64,000 bases of DNA, taken from Amphiura filiformis. Taxonomy: Eukaryota; Echinodermata; Ophiuroidea; Amphilepidida; Amphiuridae. This document shows, piece after piece, positions 15,301 through 23,401 of the stretch. Within the stretch, counting starts at the first letter, position 1, and each line of letters starts with the position of its first letter. The notes beneath the pieces were generated by a model, which worked only from the letters and a program-made list of their open reading frames with translations, had not been told where the DNA came from and did no database searches. Location: contig NC_092635.1 in assembly GCF_039555335.1 (NCBI RefSeq), positions 56,394,258-56,458,257 on the forward strand. Reading direction: 5' to 3'. Position numbers and translations under genes: made by a program.

Positions 15301-18190
15301 ACATCTGTGAATGCAAGTATAAATCAGAATTTAGTCTGTGGGCAATAAACCACAGAATCTTGACTACCAGCGAGAGCAGACTACGCAGATTTAGGACTTC
15401 TCTGCCGGAAGTCAATTTATGCCAAAATTCCTTCTCACAACTTGATGAAATAGGCATATTGCATAACAATAGATACAGCTCAAAGGTCTCCTTTGTTATG
15501 CAATACGCCTATTGCATAGTAGGGAGGAATTTTGGGACAAGTTGACTTCGGGTAGAGAAACCCTAAATCCGTGTAGTCAGCCTAATTAGTACCCCTCCCC
15601 TAATAAGTGCACATATTTTAGCACCCCCACACATTCAGTACACTTTTAGTATGTAAAGGGTACAAATACTAGTTGAGTAACAGTCACAGAATTAGAGAAG
15701 GAGAACCGGCACTCGGCCACCATCTTGATACAGGCATGGAGCAAAAATTGGGGGTATTCGGTTTCCCTCGGAATGCGCTTGAGGCTTTCATTGTTATGCA
15801 AGGACAACATGGATGATGGAGCGATTTGAAAGACGACTTGATGTGACCTGCATGTGAGAACCAAGACGCTTCAGATGAGACGCAGAATTGTTTTTGTTCG
15901 TCTCCGCGCACCGTCGGCAAGGACCCGAATACCCCCAATTTTCTCCCCATAGCTGATGGCGCGATTGTATGTTGCGGTATTGGGAGTCCCGGTTCTCCTT
16001 CTCTAATTCTGTGGTAACAGTATAATCATCTTGGCAATTAGGTGTGACATTAGTTCTGTTGGTATAATTTCTATTTTTCAAGACTTGCAACATTTTTTGT
16101 CAGTTTTACTTTTTAAATAGTATTTTTTTATAAGTACACCTTTAGACGACCGACTTAAGCAGCAGGGGTGCTACTTAGGTCAAATATGGTATTTTATGTG
16201 AAATTTATATGCTTTGCTATGTTTGCATAAACGATGGGCTATTCTAGTTGAAATATGCACCCCCTGTGTGGGAGATTAAGGTCATGTCTTCCATAGTGGG
16301 TGTATGGATTTCAACTGGAATTGTTGAATACAATAGATTAGAATGATGACATTCCAGTTATTCTTTCTATCTCCAGTTACCAAGAGAGCCTCCTGTGATG
16401 AGCAATACCATGGAAGAAACCAGCAAACTATTAGCTAGCTTACCTTTGGATAGTAATGGTATGGTCATTGTACCAAAGGAAGTCAAAGACTGGTGAGTAT
16501 TGTACCTTTGGATAGTAATGGTATGGTCATTGTACCAAAGGAAGTCAAAGACTGGTGAGTATCTTGCCTTTGGATAGTAATGGTATGGTCATTGTACCAA
16601 AGGAAGTCAAAGACTGGTGAGTATCTTGCCTTTGGATAGTAATGGTATGGTCATTGTACCAAAGGAAGTCAAAGACTGGTGAGTATCATACTTTTGGATA
16701 GTAATGGTATGGTCATTGTACCAAAGGAAGTCAAAGACTGGTGAGTATCGTACCTTTGGATAGCAATGGTATATGGTCATTGTACCAAAGGAAGTCAAAG
16801 ACTGGTGAGTATCTTGCCTTTGGATAGTAATGGTATGGTCATTGTACCAAAGGAAGTCAAAGACTGGTGAGTATTGTACCTTTGGATAGTAATGGTATGG
16901 TCATTGTACCAAAGGAAGTCAAAGACTGGTGAGTATCGTACTTTTGGATAGCAATGGTATGGTCATTGTACCAAAGGAAGTCAAAGACTGGTGAGTATCG
17001 TACTTTTGGATAGTAATGGTATGGTCATTGTACCAAAGGAAGTCAAAGACTGGTGAGTATCGTACCTTTGGATAGCAATGGTATGGTCATTGTACCAAAG
17101 GAAGTCAAAGACTGGTGAGTATCGTACCTTTGGATAGCAATGGTATGGTCATTGTACCAAAGGAAGTCAAAGACTGGTGAGTATCGTACTTTTGGATAGT
17201 AATGGTATGGTCATTGTACCAAAGGAAGTCAAAGACTGGTGAGTATCGTACCTTTGGATAGCAATGGTATGGTCATTGTACCAAAGGAAGTCAAAGACTG
17301 GTGAGTATCGTACCTTTGGATAGCAATGGTATGGTCATTGTACCAAAGGAAGTCAAAGACTGGTGAGTATCGTACTTTTGGATAGTAATGGTATGGTCAT
17401 TGTACCAAAGGAAGTCAAAGACTGGTGAGTATCGTACCTTTGGATAGCAATGGTATGGTCATTGTACCAAAGGAAGTCAAAGACTGGTGAGTATCGTACC
17501 TTTGGATAGCAATGGTATGGTCATTGTACCAAAGGAAGTCAAAGACTGGTGAGTATCGTACCTTTGGATAGTAATGGTATGGTCATTGTACCAAAGGAAG
17601 TCAAAGACTGGTAAGATTAAAACATTATTAATTAAAAGTTAAATTTCACAATTTGGCCAAACTTATAAATGAAGAGCCAAAAACATGCATATTAAAGGTG
17701 TTTTTCACATGCTGTGACAAGCAAGTCTAAAAACTAATTTCAATTTGTGCATTCTAATTTTTGGAAAATACGTTTCATAACCAATCATTTAATTAAAGTA
17801 ACACAAAAAAGTGAAAAGTGATGCAAAATTTTGGCATGCACCCAATATTTTGAATGCTTAGACTTCTTTCAAGTCTTTGATTTTTCTGATAGGATTGTCA
17901 GAAAACATGCCGAAATGCATGTTTTGGCTTTTTTTCCTACAAAAAATTAGTAAAATAGTGAACTTTTTCTTTTATCTCCAGTTAGTGCTAAATGAATAAT
18001 TAAGATTGAGCTATAGAAGTTGATAATATTTTTTTCTAATCCTAAAAAATTAATGCTGTATTTTTCTGGAATGGGGAGTAATCTCCTCCTCATCATCATC
18101 CATTTGTCTTCATCATAATCATCATCATGTTAATCATAATCTGCCAGGAATCTTATATAAATCATTATCACCAACATCATCATCTTTATG

Positions 18191-18228
<38 letters not shown>

Positions 18229-18426
18229 CAATATGACAACAAATATGGAAAATTAGAATTACAACGGAAACATGTACTTTGAAACAAATCACTTTACTAA
18301 ATATTTCTGATTTTGTCCTTTTCTGTCTACAGTCTTCAGGCATGGGAGAAAGATGTGGACAGAGTTGCACAGGAATTACGGGATAGCAAGGAACTCATGT
18401 CAGAACTTTCAAGGATTTCTATGTAA
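221..18426 (+). CDS. TBK1: TBK1/IKK-epsilon-like serine/threonine kinase, 3' twelve exons (5' end outside window)
   Basis: Exons 221-350, 1291-1630, 2133-2246, 2492-2871, 3366-3427, 4184-4275, 9836-10189, 12119-12235, 13534-13635, 14557-14752, 16377-16492 and 18333-18426 join in matching phase into 2097 nt, that is 698 residues plus TAA. The protein follows vertebrate TBK1 from near human residue 80. It holds the HRD loop ([12 protein letters not shown]), the DFG motif (LADFGAARE), the activation loop [14 protein letters not shown] with the serine equivalent to TBK1 Ser172, a ubiquitin-like domain, then helical scaffold/coiled-coil segments including [12 protein letters not shown]. Known family role: a cytoplasmic kinase that phosphorylates IRF-type factors and autophagy receptors downstream of STING/MAVS/TRIF-type adaptors. 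The glycine loop and catalytic lysine lie upstream of the window. A single TBK1/IKKe ancestor is as likely as a strict TBK1 orthologue. Family call certain; substrates here are inferred. Confidence 0.95.
351..1290 (+). other. Intron after exon A
   Basis: No repeat or RNA gene recognised in these 940 bases. Short open frames here lack conserved sequence. Confidence 0.6.
1291..1630 (+). CDS. TBK1: TBK1-like exon B: catalytic and activation loops
   Basis: The acceptor is AACCAG before 1291 and the donor is GTAAGT at 1631, with phases 1 to 2. The exon encodes [19 protein letters not shown] with the catalytic Asp, the DFG motif, the activation loop with the Ser172-equivalent serine, and [19 protein letters not shown] of helix F and beyond. 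This is the best conserved exon in the window. Confidence 0.97.
1806..2030. repeat. Two-and-a-bit copy direct repeat of about 102 bp in a kinase intron
   Basis: ATGTAATTAA-rich segments starting near 1806 and 1908 are followed by GGCTCTGGAAAGAGCTGTTT and near copies. A third partial GGCTCTGGAAAGAAC starts near 2009. Confidence 0.7.
2133..2246 (+). CDS. TBK1: TBK1-like exon C: end of kinase C-lobe
   Basis: The acceptor TTTCTCAG precedes 2133 and the donor GTATGT is at 2247. The exon encodes [19 protein letters not shown], matching human SGAISGVQKAENGPIDWS. A second GT lies four bases downstream, but only the GTATGT choice keeps phase 2 with the next exon. Confidence 0.92.
2492..2871 (+). CDS. 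TBK1: TBK1-like exon D: kinase C-lobe end and ubiquitin-like domain
   Basis: The acceptor TTTGCAG precedes 2492 and the donor GTAAGT is at 2872. The start ([17 protein letters not shown]) ends the kinase fold. The rest (from [20 protein letters not shown]) has the layout of the TBK1 ubiquitin-like domain, which in the family controls activation and substrate access. It is more diverged than the kinase part, as expected for this domain. Confidence 0.92.
3366..3427 (+). CDS. TBK1: TBK1-like exon E: link from ubiquitin-like domain to scaffold domain
   Basis: The acceptor TTTTCACAG precedes 3366 and the donor GTATGT is at 3428. The exon encodes [21 protein letters not shown], in the place of human LPKVHPRYDLDGDASMAK. 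It leaves in phase 0. Confidence 0.85.
3685..3810. mobile_element. 126-bp inverted-repeat MITE, copy 1
   Basis: The left end CTGCTCAGTGCCAGAAGT is the reverse complement of the right end, and the arms extend about 35 bp through TAAGTGCAATAGCTGCC. The same element occurs at 26489 and 26627 in opposite orientation. Confidence 0.85.
4184..4275 (+). CDS. TBK1: TBK1-like exon F: first scaffold helix (predicted)
   Basis: The acceptor TTTTTACCAATAG precedes 4184 and the donor GTAAGA is at 4276. It enters in phase 0 after exon E and leaves in phase 2, exactly what the exon at 9836 needs. The 92 nt encode a hydrophobic helix ([20 protein letters not shown] then [10 protein letters not shown]). It resembles the human segment with LLLYQELMRKGIRWLI only loosely. 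The call rests on phase, splice sites and position, so it is less certain than its neighbours. Confidence 0.68.
7273..7794. mobile_element. Fold-back element with Tc1-like ends
   Basis: The left end CAGTAAGCCAAAAAATTAAG and the right end are inverted copies over about 40 bp, flanked by TA on both sides. Such ends and TA flanks are typical of Tc1/mariner relatives. No transposase was seen in the 522 bp, so it is non-autonomous. Confidence 0.75.
8715..9737 (+). pseudogene. 5'-truncated non-LTR retrotransposon (reverse transcriptase C-terminal end)
   Basis: Around 8715-8985 one frame reads [20 protein letters not shown], and a second frame from about 8998 reads [16 protein letters not shown] and [20 protein letters not shown]. 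These are typical of the thumb/C-terminal part of CR1- or Jockey-like reverse transcriptases. A frameshift near 8985 breaks the frame. An AT-rich 3' region ends with AAAATAAATACTTACTTATA near 9737. The element sits in the 5.6-kb kinase intron on the same strand as the gene. Confidence 0.85.
9836..10189 (+). CDS. TBK1: TBK1-like exon G: scaffold/dimerisation coiled-coil segment
   Basis: The acceptor TTACTTACAG precedes 9836 and the donor GTAAGT is at 10190. It encodes about 118 residues, starting [15 protein letters not shown] and ending [16 protein letters not shown]. The predicted helical, Leu-rich sequence fits the dimerisation domain, which is poorly conserved across phyla. The preceding intron is about 5.6 kb. 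Confidence 0.85.
10959..11179. mobile_element. 221-bp MITE, PIF/Harbinger-like
   Basis: The ends AGGTCCGTTCATACTACCAC and their reverse complement are inverted over about 30 bp. A TAA lies on each side (10956-10958 and 11180-11182), fitting the 3-bp TWA target duplication of PIF/Harbinger elements. The inside is CpG-rich, unlike the neighbouring intron. It sits within a further, looser inverted structure from about 10845 to 11210. Confidence 0.75.
12119..12235 (+). CDS. TBK1: TBK1-like exon H: conserved NEEQIHK segment
   Basis: The acceptor TTTTTTAG precedes 12119 and the donor GTAAGT is at 12236. The encoded [20 protein letters not shown] closely follows human [20 protein letters not shown], which anchors the whole C-terminal half to the TBK1 family. 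Confidence 0.95.
12256..12901. mobile_element. 646-bp fold-back element with about 65-bp inverted arms
   Basis: The left arm begins CCGTAAAAAGTTGATAGTTA and the right arm ends in its diverged reverse complement, with TA on each side. Near 12798-12843 the inside holds CTTAGCTCAGTTGGTAAAGC, an A-box-like tRNA head with no convincing cloverleaf. Confidence 0.75.
12925..13128. mobile_element. 204-bp hAT-like MITE
   Basis: The ends CAGGGATGGCCAACC and GGTTGGCTACCATTCTG are inverted. CTAGCT directly adjoins both ends (12919-12924 and 13129-13134), a 6-bp target duplication. Confidence 0.7.
13534..13635 (+). CDS. TBK1: TBK1-like exon I: coiled coil
   Basis: The acceptor TTCACAG precedes 13534 and the donor GTAAGT is at 13636. 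The exon encodes [20 protein letters not shown] followed by [14 protein letters not shown], in the place of human [20 protein letters not shown]. Phase 2 at both ends. Confidence 0.9.
13690..13785. mobile_element. CTATTCCAGTTGAAAT-family MITE, partial
   Basis: Contains GGGTGATACCATTTGAAAT, a GGTTAAGGTCGTGTCTTCCA stretch and the end GGATTAAAACTGGAATAGCC. Related copies lie near 16239, 19180, 30405, 36950 and 39153. Confidence 0.7.
13980..14294. mobile_element. 315-bp TA-flanked MITE
   Basis: The ends CCGTATTTAGTCAAATAAAC and GATTATTTGACGAAATACGG are inverted and each is flanked by TA. The subterminal GGGGCG/CGCCCC tracts are inverted too. Confidence 0.75.
14557..14752 (+). CDS. TBK1: TBK1-like exon J: coiled coil
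   Basis: The acceptor TTTCTCAG precedes 14557 and the donor GTAAGA is at 14753. The heptad-like sequence includes [20 protein letters not shown] and ends in a Pro-rich ELPIIVPQ, matching human KYQEYTNELQETLP in place and style. It leaves in phase 0. Confidence 0.9.
14836..15006. mobile_element. 171-bp inverted-repeat element just after exon J
   Basis: TTTTGAATTAGAGACCAAGG with GGATCAAT is matched by an inverted ATTGATCCTTGCTCGCTAATTC on the right. An inner inverted pair around AGAGGGCAGC is also present. No clear target duplication was found. Confidence 0.65.
15378..15582. repeat. Fold-back segment
   Basis: GCAGACTACGCAGATTTAGG and CTAAATCCGTGTAGTCAGCC are inverted. Inner inverted blocks (GTCAATTTATGCCAAAATTCC against GGAATTTTGGGACAAGTTGAC; TAGGCATATTGCATAACA against its inverse) make a long hairpin. 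Confidence 0.65.
15685..16013. mobile_element. 329-bp hAT-like MITE with 8-bp target duplication
   Basis: The ends CACAGAATTAGAGAAGGAGA are perfect inverted repeats of about 25 bp. GTAACAGT flanks both sides (15677-15684 and 16014-16021), an exact 8-bp target duplication as in hAT elements. Confidence 0.85.
16239..16325. mobile_element. CTATTCCAGTTGAAAT-family MITE, deleted copy
   Basis: GCTATTCTAGTTGAAATATG and the inverted GGATTTCAACTGGAATT enclose the GTGTGGGAGATTAAGGTCAT block seen in other copies. It lies about 50 bp upstream of exon K. Confidence 0.7.
16377..16492 (+). CDS. TBK1: TBK1-like exon K: start of C-terminal region; source of the 62-bp array
   Basis: The acceptor TATCTCCAG precedes 16377. 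The exon encodes [20 protein letters not shown] and then [18 protein letters not shown] plus two bases. The first donor, GTGAGT, is at 16493. The last about 52 coding bases and this donor are the unit of the 19-copy array that follows. The final array copy ends in a GTAAGA donor near 17612, also able to join the last exon in the same phase only if the earlier copies are spliced out or skipped. Confidence 0.88.
16441..17612 (+). repeat. 19 x 62-bp minisatellite made from exon 3' end plus splice donor
   Basis: Copies start near 16441, 16503, 16565, 16627, 16689, 16751, 16815 and then every 62 bp to 17559. Each unit carries the last coding bases of exon K (TGGATAGTAATGGTATGGTC through GTCAAAGACTG) plus GTGAGTATCGTAC from the intron. 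The copy at 16751 has a 2-bp insertion. The last copy ends in GTAAGA instead of GTGAGT. Confidence 0.97.
18085..18232. repeat. ATC/CAT microsatellite
   Basis: Interrupted CATCAT repeats, pure from about 18190 to 18225, lie in the last intron of the kinase gene. Confidence 0.9.
18333..18426 (+). CDS. TBK1: TBK1-like exon L: C-terminus and stop
   Basis: The acceptor TTCTGTCTACAG precedes 18333. The exon encodes [20 protein letters not shown] followed by [10 protein letters not shown] and TAA at 18424-18426. It corresponds to human [20 protein letters not shown], the adaptor-binding coiled coil that contacts TANK, NAP1 and SINTBAD. The human tail after this helix is missing here. No polyadenylation signal close to the stop was convincing. 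Confidence 0.88.
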
Positions 18427-19179
18427 AACTGACAATTTGCTTTGAATTTTATTTGGTGAATGGTGAGCAGACAAAATGGTGATTGAGCAACATCAGCTCA
18501 ATGTTAACTCAGGGAAACGTATTATAAATAACTGAGTAGTAGACCAGACCTTGGAGTGAGTGAACATGAACATCATGCCTTCTCAGTGATGTTATACTGC
18601 TGAACGTGAATCAACGGGTCTGCACAGGTTATTTGGATATACTTCTATCGTCTTGTTTGGAATTTTTTTCTTTCTGTGACAATTTCTTTCCTTAAAGGCC
18701 CATTCAGTGATTTGCTCATCAAGACGATCGTAAAATTCATCAAAATTCTGATTTTGGTACCTTTGTCATTGTCACAGATGTGCTAACATAGCCTACTAGT
18801 GTTTCAGCCAAAAGCTGTGTATTTAAGACAAAATAAGACATTTAAAGAATCTGTAATTTATATACTGACAGTATATAAATTAGCTACATGTATTTTAATT
18901 GGGCTTCAACTTCATCAATATTGCTGTTTTCTTTGGTTTTGGCTAAATTTTTCATTTCAAAAATACTAAATGACAATTTGAATGACTTATCCTTCCTTTT
19001 TTTTAAGCAATTATAAACAATTATATATTTTTTTACACTTTTGCTGGGATCACTGAATGGGTCTTTAAATGGTTGAATGCAACTAAGTGATGATTAAGAC
19101 TGAATCTTTAATTTGAAATAACAGAGGTAACTGGATTCAACCAATCGGAAAACGACAAGTTGTAATTGGTAGTGGACTA
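18427..19179. other. 3' flank of the kinase gene
   Basis: Probably begins with the 3' untranslated region. No repeat, RNA gene or strong polyadenylation signal was recognised. Confidence 0.5.
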
Positions 19180-19285
19180 TGTCAGTTGAAATCCATACAC
19201 CCCCTGTCGACATGATTTTAATTGTCCACACACGGAGTATAAATCAAGCGGGGTTATCTGAATGGGTGACTCCATCTTACATATT
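19180..19285. mobile_element. CTATTCCAGTTGAAAT-family MITE, partial
   Basis: CAGTTGAAATCCATACACCC and GGGGTTATCTGAATGGGTGA match the left half of the family. Confidence 0.65.
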
Positions 19286-19540
19286 TTGCAATTTAAAAAA
19301 CAGAATTTTTGTGGACTTTGAAATGTACAATTGTTTTGAAAGGTACAAGAGTTTTCTTTAAAAACTGTGTAATATTGTTAGTAGCTATAGGGCCTGCTGT
19401 GGGAGATACCCATTATGGATATAAAATAACCTTAATATTAATTCTTAAACACTTACAAAGGTTCCTGGAATCGTATTGGTTCTTAGTCTTTAGCGTATGT
19501 GTGTCGACGCGATACTCGTACACGCTATTCGAACCAATTG

Positions 19541-19726
19541 GAGAATAAAGGTATTGTTTTTAGCTGCTGTCGTGCATCTATCGTCTCATATAACACGCAA
19601 CGTCATTATTTTTGGCGTTAAAACAACTCGGCTTCGCCTCCTTGTTTTACTTAAAATGATGAAGTTTCCTGTGTTATATGAGACGATAGATGCACAACAG
19701 CGGTTAAAAACAATAGCTTTATTCTC
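19541..19726. mobile_element. 186-bp inverted-repeat MITE (GAGAATAAAG ends), copy 1
   Basis: GAGAATAAAGGTATTGTTTT and its reverse complement are the ends, and the arms of about 60 bp include ATCTATCGTCTCATATAACA. A near-identical copy lies at 50793. Confidence 0.85.
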
Positions 19727-19807
19727 TAACTATAAACCAGATACTTAGGGCATATAATCAGCATGTATTAATTGTTATCATACCACTAAGGGAAACAACA
19801 AATAACA

Positions 19808-20091
19808 CCAGGCGCGTAGTCAGCATTGTCAGTCCCGGGTGGCAAACGTCAGTATCGTCCCTAATTTTACTCTCCCTCTCTTCCCTTACCCTTTTCCCTC
19901 CCTTTCCCTTCTCTTCCCTCTCCTTCCCCTTTCCTTCTCTTTCTTCCTCTCCTCCCCTTTCTCTTCGCTTTCTCCCTCTCCTCCCCTCTTTCTCCCCTTC
20001 TTCTCATCCCCATTTTCCTGCTTCCTCGTCCCCATTTTAGGTGTCCGAGGGGGCAGTCTGCCCCCTCTGCCAGCCCGCTGGCTACGCTACT
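19808..20091. mobile_element. hAT-like element with a long C/T tract
   Basis: CAGGCGCGTAGTCAG and the inverted CTGGCTACGCTACTG bound the segment. About 160 bases from 19865 to 20035 are almost only C and T. GGGGCAGTCTGCCCCCTCTG near the right end is a short palindrome. No clean target duplication was found. Confidence 0.55.
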
Positions 20092-20650
20092 GAATTATAA
20101 CACTGCTAACCGAATATATTTTCGTATCTAGTTAGTGAGTGCGTACTTATACTTTATATCTAGTCAGTGAGAGCGTATTGCGGAAGAACGATATGTGTAT
20201 ACAGCGAGATGCACATTAAAGGCAATTCGCGTATACTGGGTGCGTAAAATACCCGCCATATACGGAACAGTCATCCAATATTTGTAATGTTTTATTATTT
20301 CAATAATAAGAAAATAAGTACAAACATTCCCTCATGATATCGCTATATGATGTTATAATATGAGTGCACCCTTGCGAAATTCCAGAAAATGATACACAAA
20401 ATATTGGCAAAAATTGTTATTCATTCTTTAAATTCCTTGGTTTTAACCAGATTTTTGCTCAATATAACTATTTATAACTTGTGTAACTTATATGCCAAGT
20501 TTAGAGTCCATATACCTTAGGACAAACTAGTTTTTGCACAATGCCCCCAAATCAAGGATATAGGATGAGTGCTATGGTTTATACATAGTTGAATGCGTAT
20601 TCGCATACAAATCTTCTTTATGCAGTGATTGAGATTTTTTGGATTTGTTA

Positions 20651-20896
20651 TTAAGGTTGGTCTGAACCCTGGAATTATGGAAACTTTCGGGCCTCATAAA
20701 AAAAAAGTGGGCAAAAAATCCGTTTTTTGGGATTTTGGGCCAAAAATGATCATTTTGGCCCAAATTTGACCTCACAGATGAACTTATCAAGTCTTTGCCA
20801 TTCTAAATATGTATACTTTTATATACTTTACACCAACAATTTAGCAGTTATGAGGCCCGAAAGTTTCCATAATTCCAGGGTTCAGACCAACCTTAA
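20651..20896. mobile_element. 246-bp TTAA-flanked MITE
   Basis: TTAAGGTTGGTCTGAACCCT and its reverse complement are near-perfect arms of 49 bp (20651-20699 and 20848-20896). The TTAA ends suggest a piggyBac-type target site. Confidence 0.8.
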
Positions 20897-21536
20897 GCCA
20901 AATAACTATTAAATACCTGTTTTCATGGCTACATCAATTGCTTTAAAACATATAAAGTATTTAGGCCTAGTCAGGGGTAGTAAAATTTTAACGGATGTCC
21001 CAAGATAGGGGCTGTTACTGTTCACATTTGTCACACTAGCATTTTGGCTTGACTTGATTGTTTACAGCACGGTCTGAACAAATGGTGTAGTTCGGGGTTT
21101 TCAAAACCCATCATGGAACCAATAAATACTGCACGTTTACTTATAATATATGCGTTTCAAATTGATCATTAATGTTTCAATTTTTAGAACCGATGAAATG
21201 GTACAAATGTTTCAAATGCTGATTACTGAGAAGAGCGATTTTGCATACTTTGCACTGTCAAACTCATAAAAGACTGAAAAGATGAACCAGCACCCTGAAT
21301 TCTTTTTTTATTAGTAACAAACACATCAACTTTGAACGTTTGACCTGATTTATGACTTAATTTTTAATTCGGGGGGAAAACAAGTCAATTTGAAACTATT
21401 GCAGCACCTGCTATATCAACCGTACACCAGTCAATATACTATCTGTTGAAAGATTGTAATATTAGCAATGAAGTAGAACCAAAGAGTGTACCTCCGAATA
21501 ATTTTGCTATGCGTCCAGTTAACTTTTGATTCAAAA

Positions 21537-21826
21537 CAGAGGTGTAAGTCTTCCGGAAATTCCCGTAATTCCGGAAATGTGGCCAAAATAAAAAAAAATC
21601 CGGGTAAAAAAAAAAATTTAAAAAAATATTTTTTTTTTTTTTTTACCGGGATTGGATGATGATAATTCGTCATAAAAAGAGCAAAAAAAATTTTTTTTTG
21701 AGGGGGGTGATACCCTGCAGCCTATTCCCCGGACAAGCCCGTGCACTTCCGGAAATTTGGCGAGGTGCTCGCCTTTGGCTCGGATGTTTTTTCAGGGAGT
21801 GAATCGTTACCTCACTTACACCTCTG
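21537..21826. mobile_element. 290-bp hAT-like MITE
   Basis: CAGAGGTGTAAG and CTTACACCTCTG are inverted ends. TCAAAA directly adjoins both (21531-21536 and 21827-21832), a 6-bp target duplication. Inside, CTTCCGGAAAT is repeated in both directions and an A/T homopolymer region lies near 21588-21642. Confidence 0.75.
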
Positions 21827-22776
21827 TCAAAAGTGTGTGGTGGGTGGTTCAGTTGCATTTTGCATGTAACTCAAATTACCGTTCAATTTAAGGCTCTTGA
21901 CGAAACAACACTGGAGGTACGATTTCTGCCCTCCCATGTGTAACAAAACAATATGGTGGATTTACCATAGCGTTACAGTTGGGGCAACTTTGAGTCTGTA
22001 TTCTTTTGGGTACAATGTTCTTTGGATATTTGCCAATGTGGCCTGTATTGCAGTTTAGACTTTGATATTTAGGTTGGTGATTTTCAAAAGAATAATTAGG
22101 GGCATGATGTATTGGTAAATTGTAGTCTCCAAAATGTTTACCATTTTGTATTTGTGATTATATCCCTCATTAATATATTCTCGTTCATTAATTGGTTAAA
22201 CGAGTATCATGTGACCAAAAATAGTTTTGCTATTTTGCAAACTTGTTAAAAAGCCGATTGAGGAGGAACGGGGTACTATTCAAAGTACTATCTCCGGGAA
22301 ATAGTTTTACTATCTCCTCTGAGGCGTCCCGAACGCGTATGACCTCATATCCGCGTCGCAGTTCCTAGTGGTCAGTGCAACTCGCCACATACACGGGATA
22401 TCAGTACCGGTTCCGGGGTATTAATGTGTAGCAATTCGTTTTGTCTTATGGCTTTACAAGCAGCACAGAAGTGCAGCTAAAATACGGCGGTTTAATGGCA
22501 TAAATCTGAGTTACATCAGGATCAATATCTTATATTGACGGTGAAATAACAAAGAACATGGTTACTCGTTTCACGGCGGTATTGTAGAGGTTACAACAGC
22601 TTACAACGTTTTCACGGTAAGCTTTAGTCACTCAACTGTGTGCGTGCTTTGTGCATTCAATCAAAACAAAGCAAGGCCAGCGTAGCCTTGACTAGGCCTA
22701 GGCCTAGCCTACATTTATGCCTAGGCCAATGCCTTGTGTTTAATGAACAAAGAATATATTAATGAAGGATATAAAA

Positions 22777-22936
22777 CAAATATTTACTGCTCTAAATTCG
22801 GGATCCGGTGGAATCTATTGGTCCCCTCGGTGAACTGGAGACTGTGAGCCTACTATTTAAAATAGTAGGCTCACGGTCTCCAGTTCACCTCGGGACCAAT
22901 AGATTCCACCAGATCCCCATGAGCAGTAAATATTTG
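22777..22936. repeat. 160-bp near-perfect palindrome with almost no spacer
   Basis: The left arm (22777 to about 22857) and right arm (about 22861 to 22936) are reverse complements with a few differences. They meet at TACTATTTAAAATAGTA. Confidence 0.9.
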
Positions 22937-23401
22937 TATACTATTTTAATGTTATAATGATGTGTATTCATACGTACCGGTAAACCTAAATAGGAAGCAA
23001 TTTTAGACTTCTACGCTACTCAATTTTAGTACACTCACCGGAGCGCTTTCACCGGGTCAACCGGCGTCTTCAGCGGATGTTATTGCTCTGAAGATTTGTT
23101 GTTGCTAGTGATGTTGTTGGTAAAACAAGTTTGTTTTGATATTATATTTGTTTTTTGTCCATACCCGTGTTGTGTTCCCATGCTTATCAAGGGGTATCAG
23201 AAATTAAAGTAGCCTTACAGGGGTCTAAAAAGTTGTGAAAAACTAGAGAGATTTGCACACTAAAGCTGCTCCATGGAATTAGGACCATGGCGCTCATGGG
23301 CACTTATTATATGGGGCTTTAATGTGCATACAACATACATAATGCCATATCGTGTATATTGATATGGCTTTAACATTCAGCAATGTTACCATACAAATAT
23401 A

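Noticed and set aside
16607..16798. Minus-strand open frame with repeated FGTMTI peptides
   Set aside because: Shadow of the 62-bp array on the wrong strand of the kinase gene.
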